DNA of 64,000 bases, taken from NCBI RefSeq assembly GCF_001949145.1, contig NW_019091626.1, positions 201,170-265,169 on the forward strand, in the 5' to 3' direction. A program made the translations under genes and the position numbers. Every line of letters starts with the position of its first letter. The first letter of the stretch is position 1. The notes below the pieces were generated by a model. That model ran no database searches, was not told the DNA's origin, and saw only the letters and a list, made by a program, of their open reading frames with translations. This document shows positions 27,801 to 37,550 of the stretch, piece by piece. Origin of the DNA: Acanthaster planci. Its lineage: Eukaryota; Echinodermata; Asteroidea; Valvatida; Acanthasteridae.

Positions 27801-30800
27801 TTTGTTAATTGGAGGTAGACAATGGGTCAAATATAAAACTTGGCTGGACATGGACTCGGCTCATCACCAGAGCTAGTGTCACTCTGTACAGAGGGGCCTC
27901 AGAGTGTTGCAAAATATGGAATTAAGGTGAGTTGTATTGCATAACAAGCAAAACTCTCAACAGTCAACATTTGTGGTATGAACAATATCCACTAGTCCTC
28001 ACTTTGATTTGTAAGATATTACATGTATTTCCTTACCCGGCCTTGCTTTCGCTGGAGAATTGTCAGGTTTCCATCATCAGTGTACACCCCGTACTTCACG
28101 AGATAATTCCCAACCACGGGCTCACCAAAGGTGTACCTACAAAAAGATAAAGTCAACAGTCAATTAGTAGCTTGCATGAACTACAAAGACATGCCAGAGG
28201 GGGTATTATCTTTATATATACGGTTATTGGCCCTACAGCAATATATACACTGAAAAAAATTCACACGCTTACTCCAGTGGGACGCACTCCCAACACCCCC
28301 TTCTGAAAAAATGTTCTGCAGGCTGCGTGCCAAATATGGGCAGATGGGTTGGGGGGAAGCAAAGAGGACCATGCCTCCCCCAAACATTTTTCCTTTTCGT
28401 AAAACAATGAAAGACAGCTATTTCATTTCCTTTTCGTCCAAGAGCATGTAAAAACCCCCCAAAACTTATCCTCACCCCTCAGAAAAGCCATGGATATTCT
28501 CAAAACTTTTTGACCCCAGTCCCTAAAAGTTTGGCCCTCAACCCAACCTTATTTGTGAGGTATATACTTCCCAGAGAGGTCAAAAGCAATAACAGTGAAT
28601 GCCATACCTCGCTTTCACATAGGTAGTCAGCTTCCTTGTTTCTGGTATGATATATTTATTCTGGGTGCTAACTTCAACACTAAATTTGGGCAGAACTGCA
28701 ATTTAAAAGTAATACATGAATGTTGAAGACAGAGTTATCTATATACGGCAATTTGACCTGCAATGGTAAAACAGTTGTACAAGAGGCGAAGAAAACGAAC
28801 TCCAAAATTCAATGCTATTTCCTGAAATGTTTTAGGGCTTGTAATAGGTAAGGGTTTAATTTCTTGGTTAATCAAATTTTGACAATTTATAAACTAACAT
28901 TCTGATTTTGGTCTTAAATATTAAAAAAATGTAACAGCAGACGATTAGAACTGGAACAAAACATGAACAAAACTTCACACACACTGTTTCTTTTATCAGC
29001 TGAGAATTTCCACTGCCAATGTATATACAGATGATTTCCGAGCTTAGCAGAACTGTGGGCATGTATATAAGGCTTTATCATACTCCTTAACTTCAAACTA
29101 GCATAAGGCTTACCATACTCCTTAACTTCAAACTGGACGGACGTATTCGCCTTGAACTGCAAGAAAACCAATGTGTAATGTTAGCAGATCATATAGGCTT
29201 CAGATGGGCCTCCCTTGTTGACACTCTCAATCTCCTTAATTTAACCCTTTCGTTAGAATTCACTGGGAAGAACAGATATGTAAACCAAAGAGTCCTACTT
29301 TTTTCCCCCTGTTAGCCGTCTCCTTACAAGCTCACACCTATAACTCCCATCTAGTCCTTTTTCTAACCCTATTGCTGTATCTACAAAATCTGATGTCTTT
29401 GGTCATTATTGAGCCTCTCCAAAGTCCTAACTATGGGTTTGGATCAGAGCTGGAATCGAGTCATCAGCTGCAAGTCAATCACATGTAAGTTCACTAACTG
29501 GCTCGGAACTAAATTGTGAATTGAAAAAAAAAATTGAAAATTTCATTGGGTTGACATGAGTTGCTCTTAATTATATTTGGTTCGGCATGACTCTGGCACG
29601 CCTGTCTGAAACAGGTTATATAGGACTCTGACTGGATTGTGTTGACTTGTAATGAATTGTAACTGACTTGATTACAACTGGTGTGGATTTTCTACAGTTC
29701 TTGGGAAATAAATCATTTATATCAGGGTAAAAACCTGAAGAACAGCATATGCATTCCTTCAAACACACACTATGTGGAAAGTGGAAACTCAACATCGTAA
29801 GTGTTTATGCACTTATAAAAGTGCTTGGGGATATTTGTCTATAGTGCTTCACTATGGCACAGCGTGACTAATTTACAGGCCTCACAAACTAAAATCCCTC
29901 CACTTTTGGTAAAAGTCATTAAAATGGCAAGTACTGCCCCAACCTGATGCCCATAGTGAGCACGAACTGTCCAATTTCCGAAGACAGGCAGTGGTGGGAA
30001 GGTAAACTCGAGGTTCAGGAAGCCCCCATTCGGTATCTCCTCATAACGATAGACGATGATCTGATCCGGATTCAGGATGTCCACTTTTAGCTATATTTAA
30101 AAAAAGAGAATTCAAACAATGTGAAAGAATTCATCAAATCTTCAAGAAGTCTGAAGGCTGGCTTACAGGTACACACACTTGCAATTTTATTTAAAAATAC
30201 ACTTCACCTGTGGCAAATTACACTGCAAATGTTTCATGCAGTAAAATTTGGTTAGCTCTCGCTTTCTTCTGGAGTATGAACCGGCCTTAATTCCAAAAAC
30301 CAAACATGGTGCATTCATCATTAAATGCTAGAGATACAGCATTCAAAGGCAGAGTTTTATTCCAATGTTTTCGACAGGGGATAAACTGAAAGCAGACTTG
30401 AATTGTGTGGAAGCGAAAAGTTACATTGTAGGCCCCACTGAATAGACACGAATAATTAATTTTGGATTTTTTGCCCTACCCGACATGTATTTTAATACTG
30501 TATACTCTGTGTTTGCCCCGGAAGACTTGTGAAAAACCACAAACGTACTCGGGTGGGACTCGAACCCAAGACCTCCTGCTTATTAGTGCAAACATCTTAA
30601 CCACTCGACCACCGGGCTTGCCGGTGTCAAATCAGATGTAGCAACAGATACTGCGAACAACTATTTCAAAAATCTTTGAAAGAGACACAAATACCAACAA
30701 ATTTTGGAAATCATCCGAGTGCACTCAAATTTGAAAATTCTAAATCTACAGTAAAAGCACATGTGCACAAGATGGCAAAATTGCAGTCCAACTTTACCGA

Positions 30801-33800
30801 CCACAGAGCTCAGAGACAAAACTAACACTATAGGTGACTCACCTGGTGATAGGCGGGACGCATTTTTTGATTGAGAGCAACAACACGGATGTTCACTGCC
30901 AATAAAGCACATGAGCAGAAACATTACAAGTGAAAATTGCAGTGAGTCATATGTGTTAAACAAGTATGCACTGGAGAACTTCTAAGAAGCAAATTAACTT
31001 TTACCTTATGGATAGACAAATCAAAGAAGTCACAACCTCTTATTGATTCACTTTTGTTCACTTAACTAATTCACAGAACAGAAAAGTAACCTGTTTTGAG
31101 GCAGCAAAAACCCTCCCTTATTACCAATTAAGCATGGCTATATTCCTTGAAGAAGAGTCTTCATATCTTCAACTAAAATATATATAACCTTGTTTGGGTG
31201 TGTCCTTCCTCGGCTTTATTCCTTTAAGAAGAGTCTTCACATCTTCAACTAAAATATATATAGCCTTGTTTGGGTGTGTCCTTCCTTGTACTGCTTTCTA
31301 CAGATATGTTTGTAATTCTCTTTTTCATTTATATACACTTAATCCAATTAGAAGTCAATGGTAAAAACAGGCAAAGGAAGTAAAAAGAAAATGCAAGTGC
31401 AACAATGGTGGTATTTAGGTGTCAGGCATTCTCTGAACCCTCACTTTTACATGTTAGCATCAACATCAGCCATTTTTAATGACTGGGTGCAAAATTCCCC
31501 AAGATATTCGGAACATATACTGACCAAGTTTAACAAAGAAACATACCAAGAACTAGTGACTCATTGCTTATCCTATCACGGAAGCTAATAACTTGATGAA
31601 ATGAACTTAAAGATTGGTTATGCACCCTCTCACTTGTGCATGGCAGTTAAAAGAAGCAAGCAAAAACAAAAACCAACAAAACTGAGGTGGAACACTCAAT
31701 TACCTTTTTGGCTGGGCGTGTACAATGGCTTATCTGTCTGAATGAAGACAAAACCGGACTGGTAGCTGAGTAGGATGGTGCGTCGATCATTGATCTGGAG
31801 TTGTGCAGTATTGGCCGTGGCGAACAGTGTGATGAACTGCTGCTTGCTAGTATCCTCCTGGGGTAACTGGTCTCGCCGGATCTGCAGGGTGACCTCTTGA
31901 GGGGCACCTGTGTTTTGAATGAACAATCTACATGTAGTTTGGCAGGATCAACACCAAGATAACTGGTGTTCAGGCACAAAACCATACAAAATTCTGTTGG
32001 CGAATTCAGATACATAATCACTAAAGATCAAAGTAATGAGCATTTGCTGGTTCAGCACTGCAATAATATCGATCAAATGCCCGTTTTTTTTTCCAAAAAG
32101 GTTTTTACTAAGTTCTGTTTACTTCTGTATTGTTCATCTTGATCTTTTGGTTTTGTTTTGCTAAAATCAGTTTTGTTTTTAAAACCACATGCTACAGGCA
32201 GTCCCCAAGAATAAATGTACTATGTCTTTTAGATGAGAGCCAATAGACATCTAACCTCAAACAAATTACTGCTGTGGGAAATGATGCAAACCTATAAGGA
32301 CATCTCACAGGACGCTGACTATGCATTTTTATACCCCTTTGATGTGGCTGGGGAACAGCTGTGAGTTTGGATATATAAAAATTTTCCTTCTGCCAATTTT
32401 ATAGAAAAGTACATCTTGGTCTGGTTCATGGTGGGTGAATTTAGATGTCAAGGTTGTTTTTGGACTGGTGCCAAAATGTTAAATTGAATTTGGACAAGTA
32501 AATGGCTTGACGTGACAATCACTGACGATGAGGCATGGCTGAATGTAACCTCATCAACAGTTTTGGATAGTACCTTTCGAGACCCAGATCGTCTTCTCTG
32601 AAATTCTCTCATTGCTCCCGGTTAGTTGGAAGTACAGTGTAACTGGCACATCTCCATCTACCGTTCCGAAAATGTCAACCAGAATGGTTTCTTCCACATC
32701 CACGCGGACAACATTGGGGGCGATGATGAAATACTGGGCCCTAAATGAAGATAAAGAAAGTGTGCTATACATTTTCTGTTGTCATCATTTCAATTAAACA
32801 TTTTATATGTGTACCATCCACTGGTAAATTGTGAAACAATAAAACCACGGCACTGTTATGCAAGTCACTGTGAAAAACCTGATGAATTTGAAGCAGATTT
32901 TTTTAAAGAAACAATTAAGTGGAAGATACATAAAACCAAGACAACTTGAGGGAAACATTATGTGAGATGTAAATCCTGGGGCGTGTTTCAGCTCCATGTT
33001 TCAGCTCTGGTCACTAGTTAAACATTTGTGCGACTTCAGTTATGCCTCTGCAACATCATTGTTCCCAACAAGGTTGGAGATGGTTTGATGCTGGTTAAAA
33101 ATGGCGGAAAATAAACAGGCAAGTTTTTATCACCCCTCAAATGAGTGAATTATACATTTCAAATATGTATTTACATTCAGCAAATGGAAGAGATGCATGT
33201 ACATGTACTTTCTTCAAGAACATACTTGAAAGAGAGAGCAATGCTGGTGAGATTGAGTGAAAATGATGTTCATCAACAGTATCACCTGCTTCCTTGCGCT
33301 TGCCTCTGTCAGATGGTTTAACTGTTTCTGGCTCTTTGTTTTTGTGGGTCAACGTTAACATGTTTGTTTTGATGTCACAAACCTGTTTCAGATTAGGGGT
33401 AGCCAAAACGCCCTCGAGTCACTGAAATCCTAAGTAAATTTGATGGCAGCAGTATATATACATGTTTCTCAGAATCTTTAATGTGGTAATATAAGCCAGT
33501 CATTACTTTACCGATCAACATACATGTGCATTGTAATTTTATAAGGAAGTGATTTTCAATGCACATGTCAAAAGTAGCACTTTTTAATTAATGCTTCACA
33601 GCACCAGTGGACAGAATGCTACATGTCTCCCCAAAGTTATGACAACTCTACAGACAAGACATGTCACCACAAAGACTACCGTCAATGGCAGTATTGCACA
33701 TGCTGCACGAGTCATTGTCATCAGTCTCTTTAAATATACCGTTGTTAACCAATAGCATTAAAGGAAGACGTCAAGGATATCAGGTCTCAACTTGCATTTG

Positions 33801-36800
33801 ATCACTTCCTGGAACACTACATATTAATGAACCTGAGTGACAATATTCCAACAATTCCGAGTAACACTACCTTCCTATAACCTATGTGCACATAGAGGGC
33901 AACAAATCATGGACTGTAGACATGCAGTACAGGCTTACTTAACTCCAATGACAATCATCATCAGGACCAATGCATAGTCTTACTAATGACATGACAGTTT
34001 CACCATGTATGGTATTTGATCCTAGCTATAGGGCCAATTGAATAAAGGTAGTTGAACACGATCAAACTGATAACAAACCTCAGGAATATGAAACCATTGA
34101 TTCTACTACTTTCAGCCAAAGGCAAATTGAGAACGGTGGCGTATCCAATTCTTTCAGTCCACGGGGCAAAATGGAGCTTTAGTTTTTCCACTTGTAAAAG
34201 AGTCCTACCCCCAAGACCAAATATCAAAGCACCATTTCTAAAATACTGGTGCTTCAGTTCCTTTAAAAACGCAACATGTCTCATAGGGGGCAAACGTCCC
34301 CCCCCCATCCAGTCCAGATACTCCACAGATCAAGACACATTTCTGGGGGGTATATAGGAGCAAACACATTGGGACTTTCTTTATGTTAGCTTCAACTTAC
34401 AAGGAGCTTTCTGTCGGATGAAACTACACAAAGGGTTTTTTAATAGAAATGCTTTGGGGAAGGAAGAAAACTGAAATAAGTCTCTCAGATAATGGCCTCC
34501 ACTTTGCCTAATTCTTCAAATCCCATATCAGTATGTGTCATATGGCACATACCTTTATTGCTTTTTCCAACCTGTGGGTCTTTGATAACACCGATTTACC
34601 TCTTAATTCATGGAACTTTGAAAATACATACATGTAGGATATAGAATATCGCCTACAAACCTCATGGATGTTTTCTTTCATACTCACAGAGAGTTCGTTA
34701 TCAGAAATTAACAGCTGACATGGGGTAAGTGATTTGTTTTGGATTGTGTAGGATGAGGATATGGATATTGGACTGCAACTCGTGTGGACATGCTGAAAGA
34801 CTTTTGGCAGTAATAACCCAAGCCCAAATCCAAATTAATCTGCCTCCCCAAATCCGTTAGACATGACTTATAGACACAAAGTGCATATCCTGTTGAAATT
34901 ACAACATATCTGTGAATATCAATGTAGGAGTATGGTTGAGTGACTCAGAATTTAGAAACTATTGCCAAATCATGCCAACAAATTGATGATTCCACTAACC
35001 AAGGCTGGTGTATAGTGATACCCTACATAGCAGCCAATAAGTAATATTGACTAGAAAAGCATTAAAAACTTTTTGAGTCACCCTTACGGCTAGTTTGTTC
35101 CAAAATAAATAATATATCCATCCTTTCGGGGTTCAGTTAAACAAATTTCAGCCTTAAAGTTAAGATGCCAGTAGATAATGCCATTTGGGGAATCTTATTG
35201 GTCAGGCTGATTTTGCAACAATGTTCATTGTCCATATGGACTAAATAATCTACCTTCGCCATCTAGATGTTTCTCCTGTCAGTGAATGTGCCAGAATTGC
35301 TTTTCAAAACTTTAGCCCCTTGCATTCTGCCACACTACATTACTCCATACCGGTAAATTCTTTTTGCTGTTCACCTCCTGTTGGTTCTGAATTGACTTGT
35401 GGTTTACATGTGACCACAAACAGGTGATGGACTTGTAATGGGTTTAAATTATTTCATTACAGTGGCCATCGCAAACCCAAGGTTCTGGTATGAACAGTAC
35501 TTGAACGTTATTTTGTGGAACTGTGTTTTATGGATTTTAAAACTGAAGGGTTAAGATGAAGATTCTAAACATGACCACAATTGTAGAGTCTATGCAGGGT
35601 CTCCATTCTTAACAAAGTTGGCCTTACAATAGCAGAGCCAAATAAACACAGCTGTAACCAAATAACCAGAGGAGAAAGGCCCATGAGCCACTTGGGGCAA
35701 CCTGACAGGCCTTGTTTACACCAAAGACATGTGTATCCTGTAAATCCAGTTGACAGCAGTCTGGCTGCCACCATGGAGACTAAGTGACCCCAGGCAAGGG
35801 CAGAGCAGTAAAGCAGGCACTCCCATGAAACGTGCAATTTGGCTCTGGTAGTACCATCTGTTGATCCTAAAAGTACATGTACATGTCAATGTCTTGGGGT
35901 GGTCCCATGCAAGAATTCATCAGCTACCACTCTGTACCTGGTAGCTACTGTACATGTACATGTATAGTACCCTGGTACAACCAGCATCATCCCAGATTCA
36001 GGCAAAAACTTAAGGGGGATGACAGTATCGGCTGGGGGGTCATAGTATCAGCTAGGGGGTCACAGAATGGGGGGGGGGCACATTACAAGAACAAAATATC
36101 TTTTTATGCTTTGCTTTTTACAGACGAGGGCCCCCTTACCCCCCCCATTGTGGATAGAACCATTGTTATATTAATTTGAAACATGCCCACACAAACTAAT
36201 AATGTGTTTCTCATCATTCATTCTTAACCCCACCATGCCCTTTGACAACATACATGTAGGCCTACATGTCTTTCGTGAATTTAATCACACTGATGATTTT
36301 CCATTGTCACTTGTTACCTATACAATTTAGTTCACAAATAAAAGGAAAATCACTGTTGTTGCCCCCTCTCCCCAAAAAACAATATTTTTGAGAGTATAAC
36401 CACCCGGTGTCAAATGTAATAGGAAACACAACTAAATTTTTGCTTTGCAATACAATTCAATTCACAGTAACATGAACCATGATGAAGGGACTGTATTTCT
36501 AAATTAAAAGTGTAAAATCCTGCTACCACCAAGCAAAAAAAAAAAGATTCTCAATTACAATACTCGTACTAGAAGCAAAAATGGAGAATCAACAATTCCA
36601 TGGACAGAGAAACAAACTCCCTAATGCAAAGTTGAGCCTTTGATACAAAATGAACAGACCAAATCCTGATAAAAATGTATTGTACCCAATTTTAGCAAGT
36701 CATTATGCAAATAAATTAAGTGAACATACAATATTTGGGAATTTTTGCTTTACCTTCAAAACCAAAATATAAAATAGGTGCCACTTGTTACAAGTCTCAA

Positions 36801-37550
36801 TATGGGAAGACCTAACTCCTGCCCCGCTTATGAAAATACACAAACAGATGTATACACTAAAGCAGATACCCGGTACACATTAAATATACATCTCCATCTC
36901 TATTATCAAAGAAAATCAGCAGCCGCAACCATCCCCTACCCATCAAGGCCATTTAGTCTTTTGAGATGTGGCTTAAGATTGTCGCTGGATTTACCACAAA
37001 ACAACATACAGCATTTTTACAGGGTGTTATCAACACACTGGGGCAAAATAGTTGTCTGTGAAATGGCCCTATAAAAACACCTTTATTTCGTTAAGCCATT
37101 CCATGGAAATCTGGTTACTTCAACTGTTGCCAACTGAGAATGAAAACACCTGTGACCTAAGCCTCTTATGCAAGGGGTGCCACCCTCCTTGGTATCATTA
37201 AGACTATAAGAGTAATTAAAAATCCTTCCAAGGATCAGTCCAACCATGGAAGCAAGCCCTGGCATGGATGCCTGGGTAATTTAACTTTCTTGGACATGTT
37301 GAAACAGTCCTTAGGGATTATCATTTCACAGCAAACTGGTATTTAAAGATTTCCACAGAATGTGAACCTAGTATGGGTATCTACCCATCATGCTCAGGAA
37401 AGGGATCATCAAATGATGATTGGCTGAACATTAGATGTCACAGCATGGAGCGAGGAATGAGGACCAGAATCTGAGAATAAATAATACTTACTCTGCTTGT
37501 GTCAGAGCAACCATCTGCAGGGCTGCACAGAAGAACACCAGCATACACAT
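578..37550 (-). CDS. C3: Complement C3-like thioester protein (C3/C4/C5 family), complete, 39 exons
   Basis: This is the central opsonin of complement, a secreted protein that couples to surfaces through an internal thioester and is cut by convertases. Exons from 5' to 3': 37492-37550, 32574-32740, 31704-31907, 30843-30895, 29944-30090, 29114-29156, 28608-28695, 28037-28136, 27341-27577, 26318-26518, 25445-25576, 24946-25014, 24345-24536, 22648-22833, 21629-21703, 21090-21144, 19701-19769, 18433-18730, 17732-17960, 17053-17274, 16346-16460, 15661-15765, 14399-14587, 13783-13867, 13088-13247, 12294-12368, 10917-11085, 9918-10132, 8993-9154, 8767-8835, 8170-8465, 7009-7096, 5950-6024, 4303-4405, 3806-3895, 3160-3249, 2537-2620, 1229-1367, 578-722. 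All phases agree, giving 5,280 nt and about 1,759 residues, somewhat longer than human C3 because of an extra MG8 loop. Diagnostic features are KRTRR near residue 678, an anaphylatoxin domain at about 704-748, GCGEQ at 1039-1043, His near 1156 and a C345C tail. Together they exclude alpha-2-macroglobulin, CD109 and insect TEPs. Assignment among C3, C4 and C5 is by inference; the thioester rules against C5. Confidence 0.95.
4303..8835 (-). CDS. C3: C3-like exons 30-34: CUB end and MG8 with an extra loop
   Basis: Exon 30 ends the CUB. Exon 31 (8170-8465) begins MG8 with KCDFELVI, then has a Gly/Ser/Glu/Asp-rich loop of roughly 60 residues before EYIFQYNIKV. Human C3 has only about 20 residues between the matching points. 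The loop includes SRSRVGR and HARSAMER. It lies where C4 has its alpha/gamma processing site. Exon 32 encodes GMAIVDVGLYTGY and exon 33 GGVIQRYEETD. Exon 34 has ARRVFTVGRAQPVAV and VYDYYNP. Exons 33 and 34 join directly in phase across the intron that contains the assembly gap, with no residues missing relative to C3. Confidence 0.87.
4492..5225. other. Assembly gap (734 N)
   Basis: A run of N lies in the intron between C3-like exons 33 and 34. It abuts a degenerate tandem array on its right, which probably caused the break. The gap length may be an estimate. Confidence 0.98.
5226..5515. repeat. Degenerate minisatellite (CATGATCAAGCATCAATCAG-like)
   Basis: Diverged units of about 35-40 bases alternate the motifs ATGATCAAGCATC and AGTCATCA with AGAGTCAATG. 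The array begins right at the edge of the N gap and fades near 5515, so its true length is unknown. Confidence 0.75.
8993..15765 (-). CDS. C3: C3-like exons 22-29: thioester domain (TED) and CUB return
   Basis: Exon 23 (14399-14587) carries RGCGEQTML, with the thioester Cys at about residue 1040 and Gln at 1043. Exon 25 carries VHHLEMT, placing a His at about 1156, 113 residues after the Gln, the same spacing as Gln1013 to His1126 in human C3. This His catalyses transfer of the thioester to hydroxyl groups, so carbohydrate-binding C3-type chemistry is predicted. Cys1131 and the LLEC cysteine in exon 26 match the conserved TED disulfide. Exon 28 has ETTSYAVLALL and GGFVSTQ, typical of TED helices. 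Exon 29 begins the returning CUB strand. Exons 26 (12294-12368) and 24 (13783-13867) are short and easily missed. Confidence 0.9.
11306..11728 (+). mobile_element. Non-autonomous foldback element, copy A
   Basis: The first 168 bases (11306-11473) are bounded by inverted repeats of about 30 bases, GGGAATAAGTATGTGCTTGG at the left and its near complement ending at 11473. Each end also folds on itself; on the left GGTCTTAAA pairs with TTTAAGACC. The similarity to copy B at 26844-27233 continues to about 11725, so the unit is longer than the hairpin part. It lies in the intron between C3-like exons 26 and 27. No coding capacity is visible. Confidence 0.7.
14857..15018. mobile_element. Foldback element (inverted repeat with arms of 47-60 bases)
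   Basis: The arm starting GCCGTACTCCTTCCTGAGG at 14872 is repeated inverted, ending GGAGTACGGC at 15001, with roughly 90 percent identity over 47 bases. A weaker match extends another 15 bases outward. The 37-base loop is A/T rich. It lies in a C3-like intron and has no reading frame; this fits a MITE-like element. Confidence 0.7.
15324..15596. mobile_element. Foldback element with TCACGTGAC in both arms
   Basis: Two inverted arms of 46 bases (15324-15369 and 15551-15596) match at about 38 positions. Each contains CTAAGTCACGTGACCTA, which includes the E-box palindrome CACGTG. No open frame is seen between the arms. It is a probable MITE in the intron between C3-like exons 22 and 23. Confidence 0.65.
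16346..17960 (-). CDS. C3: C3-like exons 19-21: MG6 alpha, MG7 and start of CUB
   Basis: Exon 19 contains DSVTTWVIEAVGVS and CVADPIKLEV, the MG6-alpha signature, then the MG7 start PFFLDINMPYAV. Exon 20 supplies the rest of MG7 with VPLEAGAVPIEVVA and ends at VRKSLNVR. Exon 21 starts the CUB segment with DTVTIMVDP. All junctions have good GTGAGT or GTACAT donors and polypyrimidine acceptors. Confidence 0.88.
18433..18730 (-). CDS. C3: C3-like exon 18: anaphylatoxin (C3a-like) domain and alpha' N-terminus
   Basis: The domain begins at HYCEKG and ends at FLGCCEELDRVARGR. The convertase would cut after an Arg near residues 755-757 to release C3a. Only four of the usual six cysteines are present, at about residues 705, 720, 746 and 747. 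The first Cys of the CC pair is Tyr704, and the Cys seven residues before the CC doublet is Glu739. In human C3a those two positions pair with each other. The exon continues into the alpha' N-terminal strand with TNFPESWMFE, close to the conserved FPESW of C3. Confidence 0.9.
19701..26518 (-). CDS. C3: C3-like exons 10-17: MG4-MG6 beta, linker and beta/alpha cleavage site
   Basis: These exons complete the beta chain. Exon 13 ends MG5 with FFEVKETCENP. Exon 14 carries MG6 with VGLLAVDEAVFTL, and its start at 22833 is the upstream of two AG acceptors because it alone keeps the frame. Exon 15 encodes GYDLGCGPGGG, matching the conserved Cys-Gly-rich linker of C3. Exon 17 encodes AKRTRRS, a tetrabasic-like furin site near residues 678-682, where the precursor would be cut into beta and alpha chains. 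A C3-like two-chain mature protein is therefore expected. Confidence 0.88.
19927..20089. mobile_element. hAT-like MITE
   Basis: The element begins CAGGGGTGTGAG and ends CTCACACCCCTG, terminal inverted repeats of the CAGRG type usual in hAT transposons. It is flanked on both sides by TTCAAA (19921-19926 and 20090-20095), a likely target-site duplication, though hAT duplications are normally eight bases. It is non-coding and intronic in the C3-like gene. Confidence 0.7.
20267..20416. mobile_element. Foldback element with 37-base arms
   Basis: GGTGTGTTTGGGCGGTCATG near 20267 is matched in inverted orientation by a segment ending AAAACACACC at 20416. The arms agree at about 30 of 37 positions. 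It is a possible short MITE in the intron between exons 16 and 17 of the C3-like gene; no target duplication was identified. Confidence 0.55.
23822..24107 (-). pseudogene. Penelope-like retroelement remnant: GIY-YIG endonuclease end
   Basis: A minus-strand frame reads CKLCPTAVYIGQTGQSLRQR, then RMNSHKFDIRNK, then VAEHFNLPGHS, and stops after GGLNRD. YIGQTGQSLRQRMNSH and AEHFN..GHS are the standard motifs of the GIY-YIG nuclease at the C-terminus of Penelope-like elements. A stop lies just upstream and no reverse transcriptase frame is seen, so only the 3' end of the element remains. It sits in the intron between C3-like exons 13 and 14, on the same strand as the host gene. Confidence 0.8.
26844..27233 (-). 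mobile_element. Non-autonomous foldback element, copy B
   Basis: This copy is inverted relative to copy A at 11306. The hairpin part (27079-27233) starts GGGAATAACTATGTGCTTGG and ends with its near complement. The matching body includes CAGTTTAATCAATTCTGATT (complement in copy A) and the stretch ACAGGGGTGTTTGGGAATAT. It lies in the intron between C3-like exons 9 and 10. Confidence 0.7.
27341..32740 (-). CDS. C3: C3-like exons 2-9: MG1 to MG4
   Basis: Exons 2 and 3 carry MG1. MG2 starts at SGFVFIQTDKPLYTP, a hallmark of the thioester-protein superfamily. Exons 4-6 finish MG2 and end in the FEVKEY linker, which joins MG3 (LPKFSVEV onward, exons 7-8). Exon 9 holds the MG3/MG4 part, including the motif YFKKGLPFAVKV. 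For exon 9, two tandem AG acceptors lie four bases apart near 27573-27578; only the upstream one, starting at 27577, keeps the frame and gives LGEEGRAYPV. Confidence 0.88.
29064..29135. repeat. Tandem duplication overlapping the end of C3-like exon 6
   Basis: The segment ATACTCCTTAACTTCAAACT with its left flank is present twice, about 35 bases apart. The right copy is the real exon 6 end with its GTAAGC donor. The left copy lies in the following intron and has TTATC instead of TTACC, so its donor GT is destroyed. Confidence 0.8.
30440..30617 (-). mobile_element. tRNA-derived SINE
   Basis: The minus strand starts GCCCGGTGGTCGAGTGGTTA (A-box-like) and has GGGTTCGAGTCCC (B box) at about 30556-30568, resembling a class II tRNA (Leu/Ser type) with degenerate acceptor pairing. 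A non-tRNA body follows, containing the complement of GGATTTTTTGCCCTACCCGA, which recurs at 43832-43890. It lies in the intron between C3-like exons 4 and 5. Confidence 0.75.
31142..31286. repeat. Tandem duplication, two units of about 76 bases
   Basis: Two nearly identical copies contain AAGAAGAGTCTTCA, ATCTTCAACTAAAATATATA and CCTTGTTTGGGTGTGTCCTT. It is intronic between C3-like exons 3 and 4; the high identity suggests a recent event. Confidence 0.85.
32741..37491 (-). other. Intron 1 of the C3-like gene
   Basis: This 4.75 kb intron is the largest in the gene and separates the signal peptide from MG1. It holds low-complexity G and A runs, several TACATGTA motifs (for example 35874-35887 and 35949-35962) and a short direct repeat near 36027-36066. 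I found no exon-like frame or recognisable coding remnant. Enhancers are possible but not visible to me. Confidence 0.75.
37492..37550 (-). CDS. C3: C3-like exon 1: start codon and signal peptide
   Basis: The exon encodes MCMLVFFCAALQMVALTQA, a short hydrophobic secretion signal of about 19 residues, then a GTAAGT donor. I chose this ATG because the hydrophobic core follows at once and the exon joins exon 2 in phase at the mature start (AQYFIIAP), the usual N-terminal sequence of MG1. The open frame continues upstream without a motif, so that part is taken as 5' UTR. No clear TATA box or other promoter was recognised. Confidence 0.85.

Noticed and set aside
30546-30617. A functional tRNA gene on the minus strand
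   Set aside because: Acceptor-stem pairing is poor, and the sequence continues into a SINE body found elsewhere.
33137-33406. Minus-strand open frame in C3-like intron 1 as a possible extra exon
   Set aside because: Exons 1 and 2 already join in phase with the expected MG1 start, and the frame has no similarity to the family.
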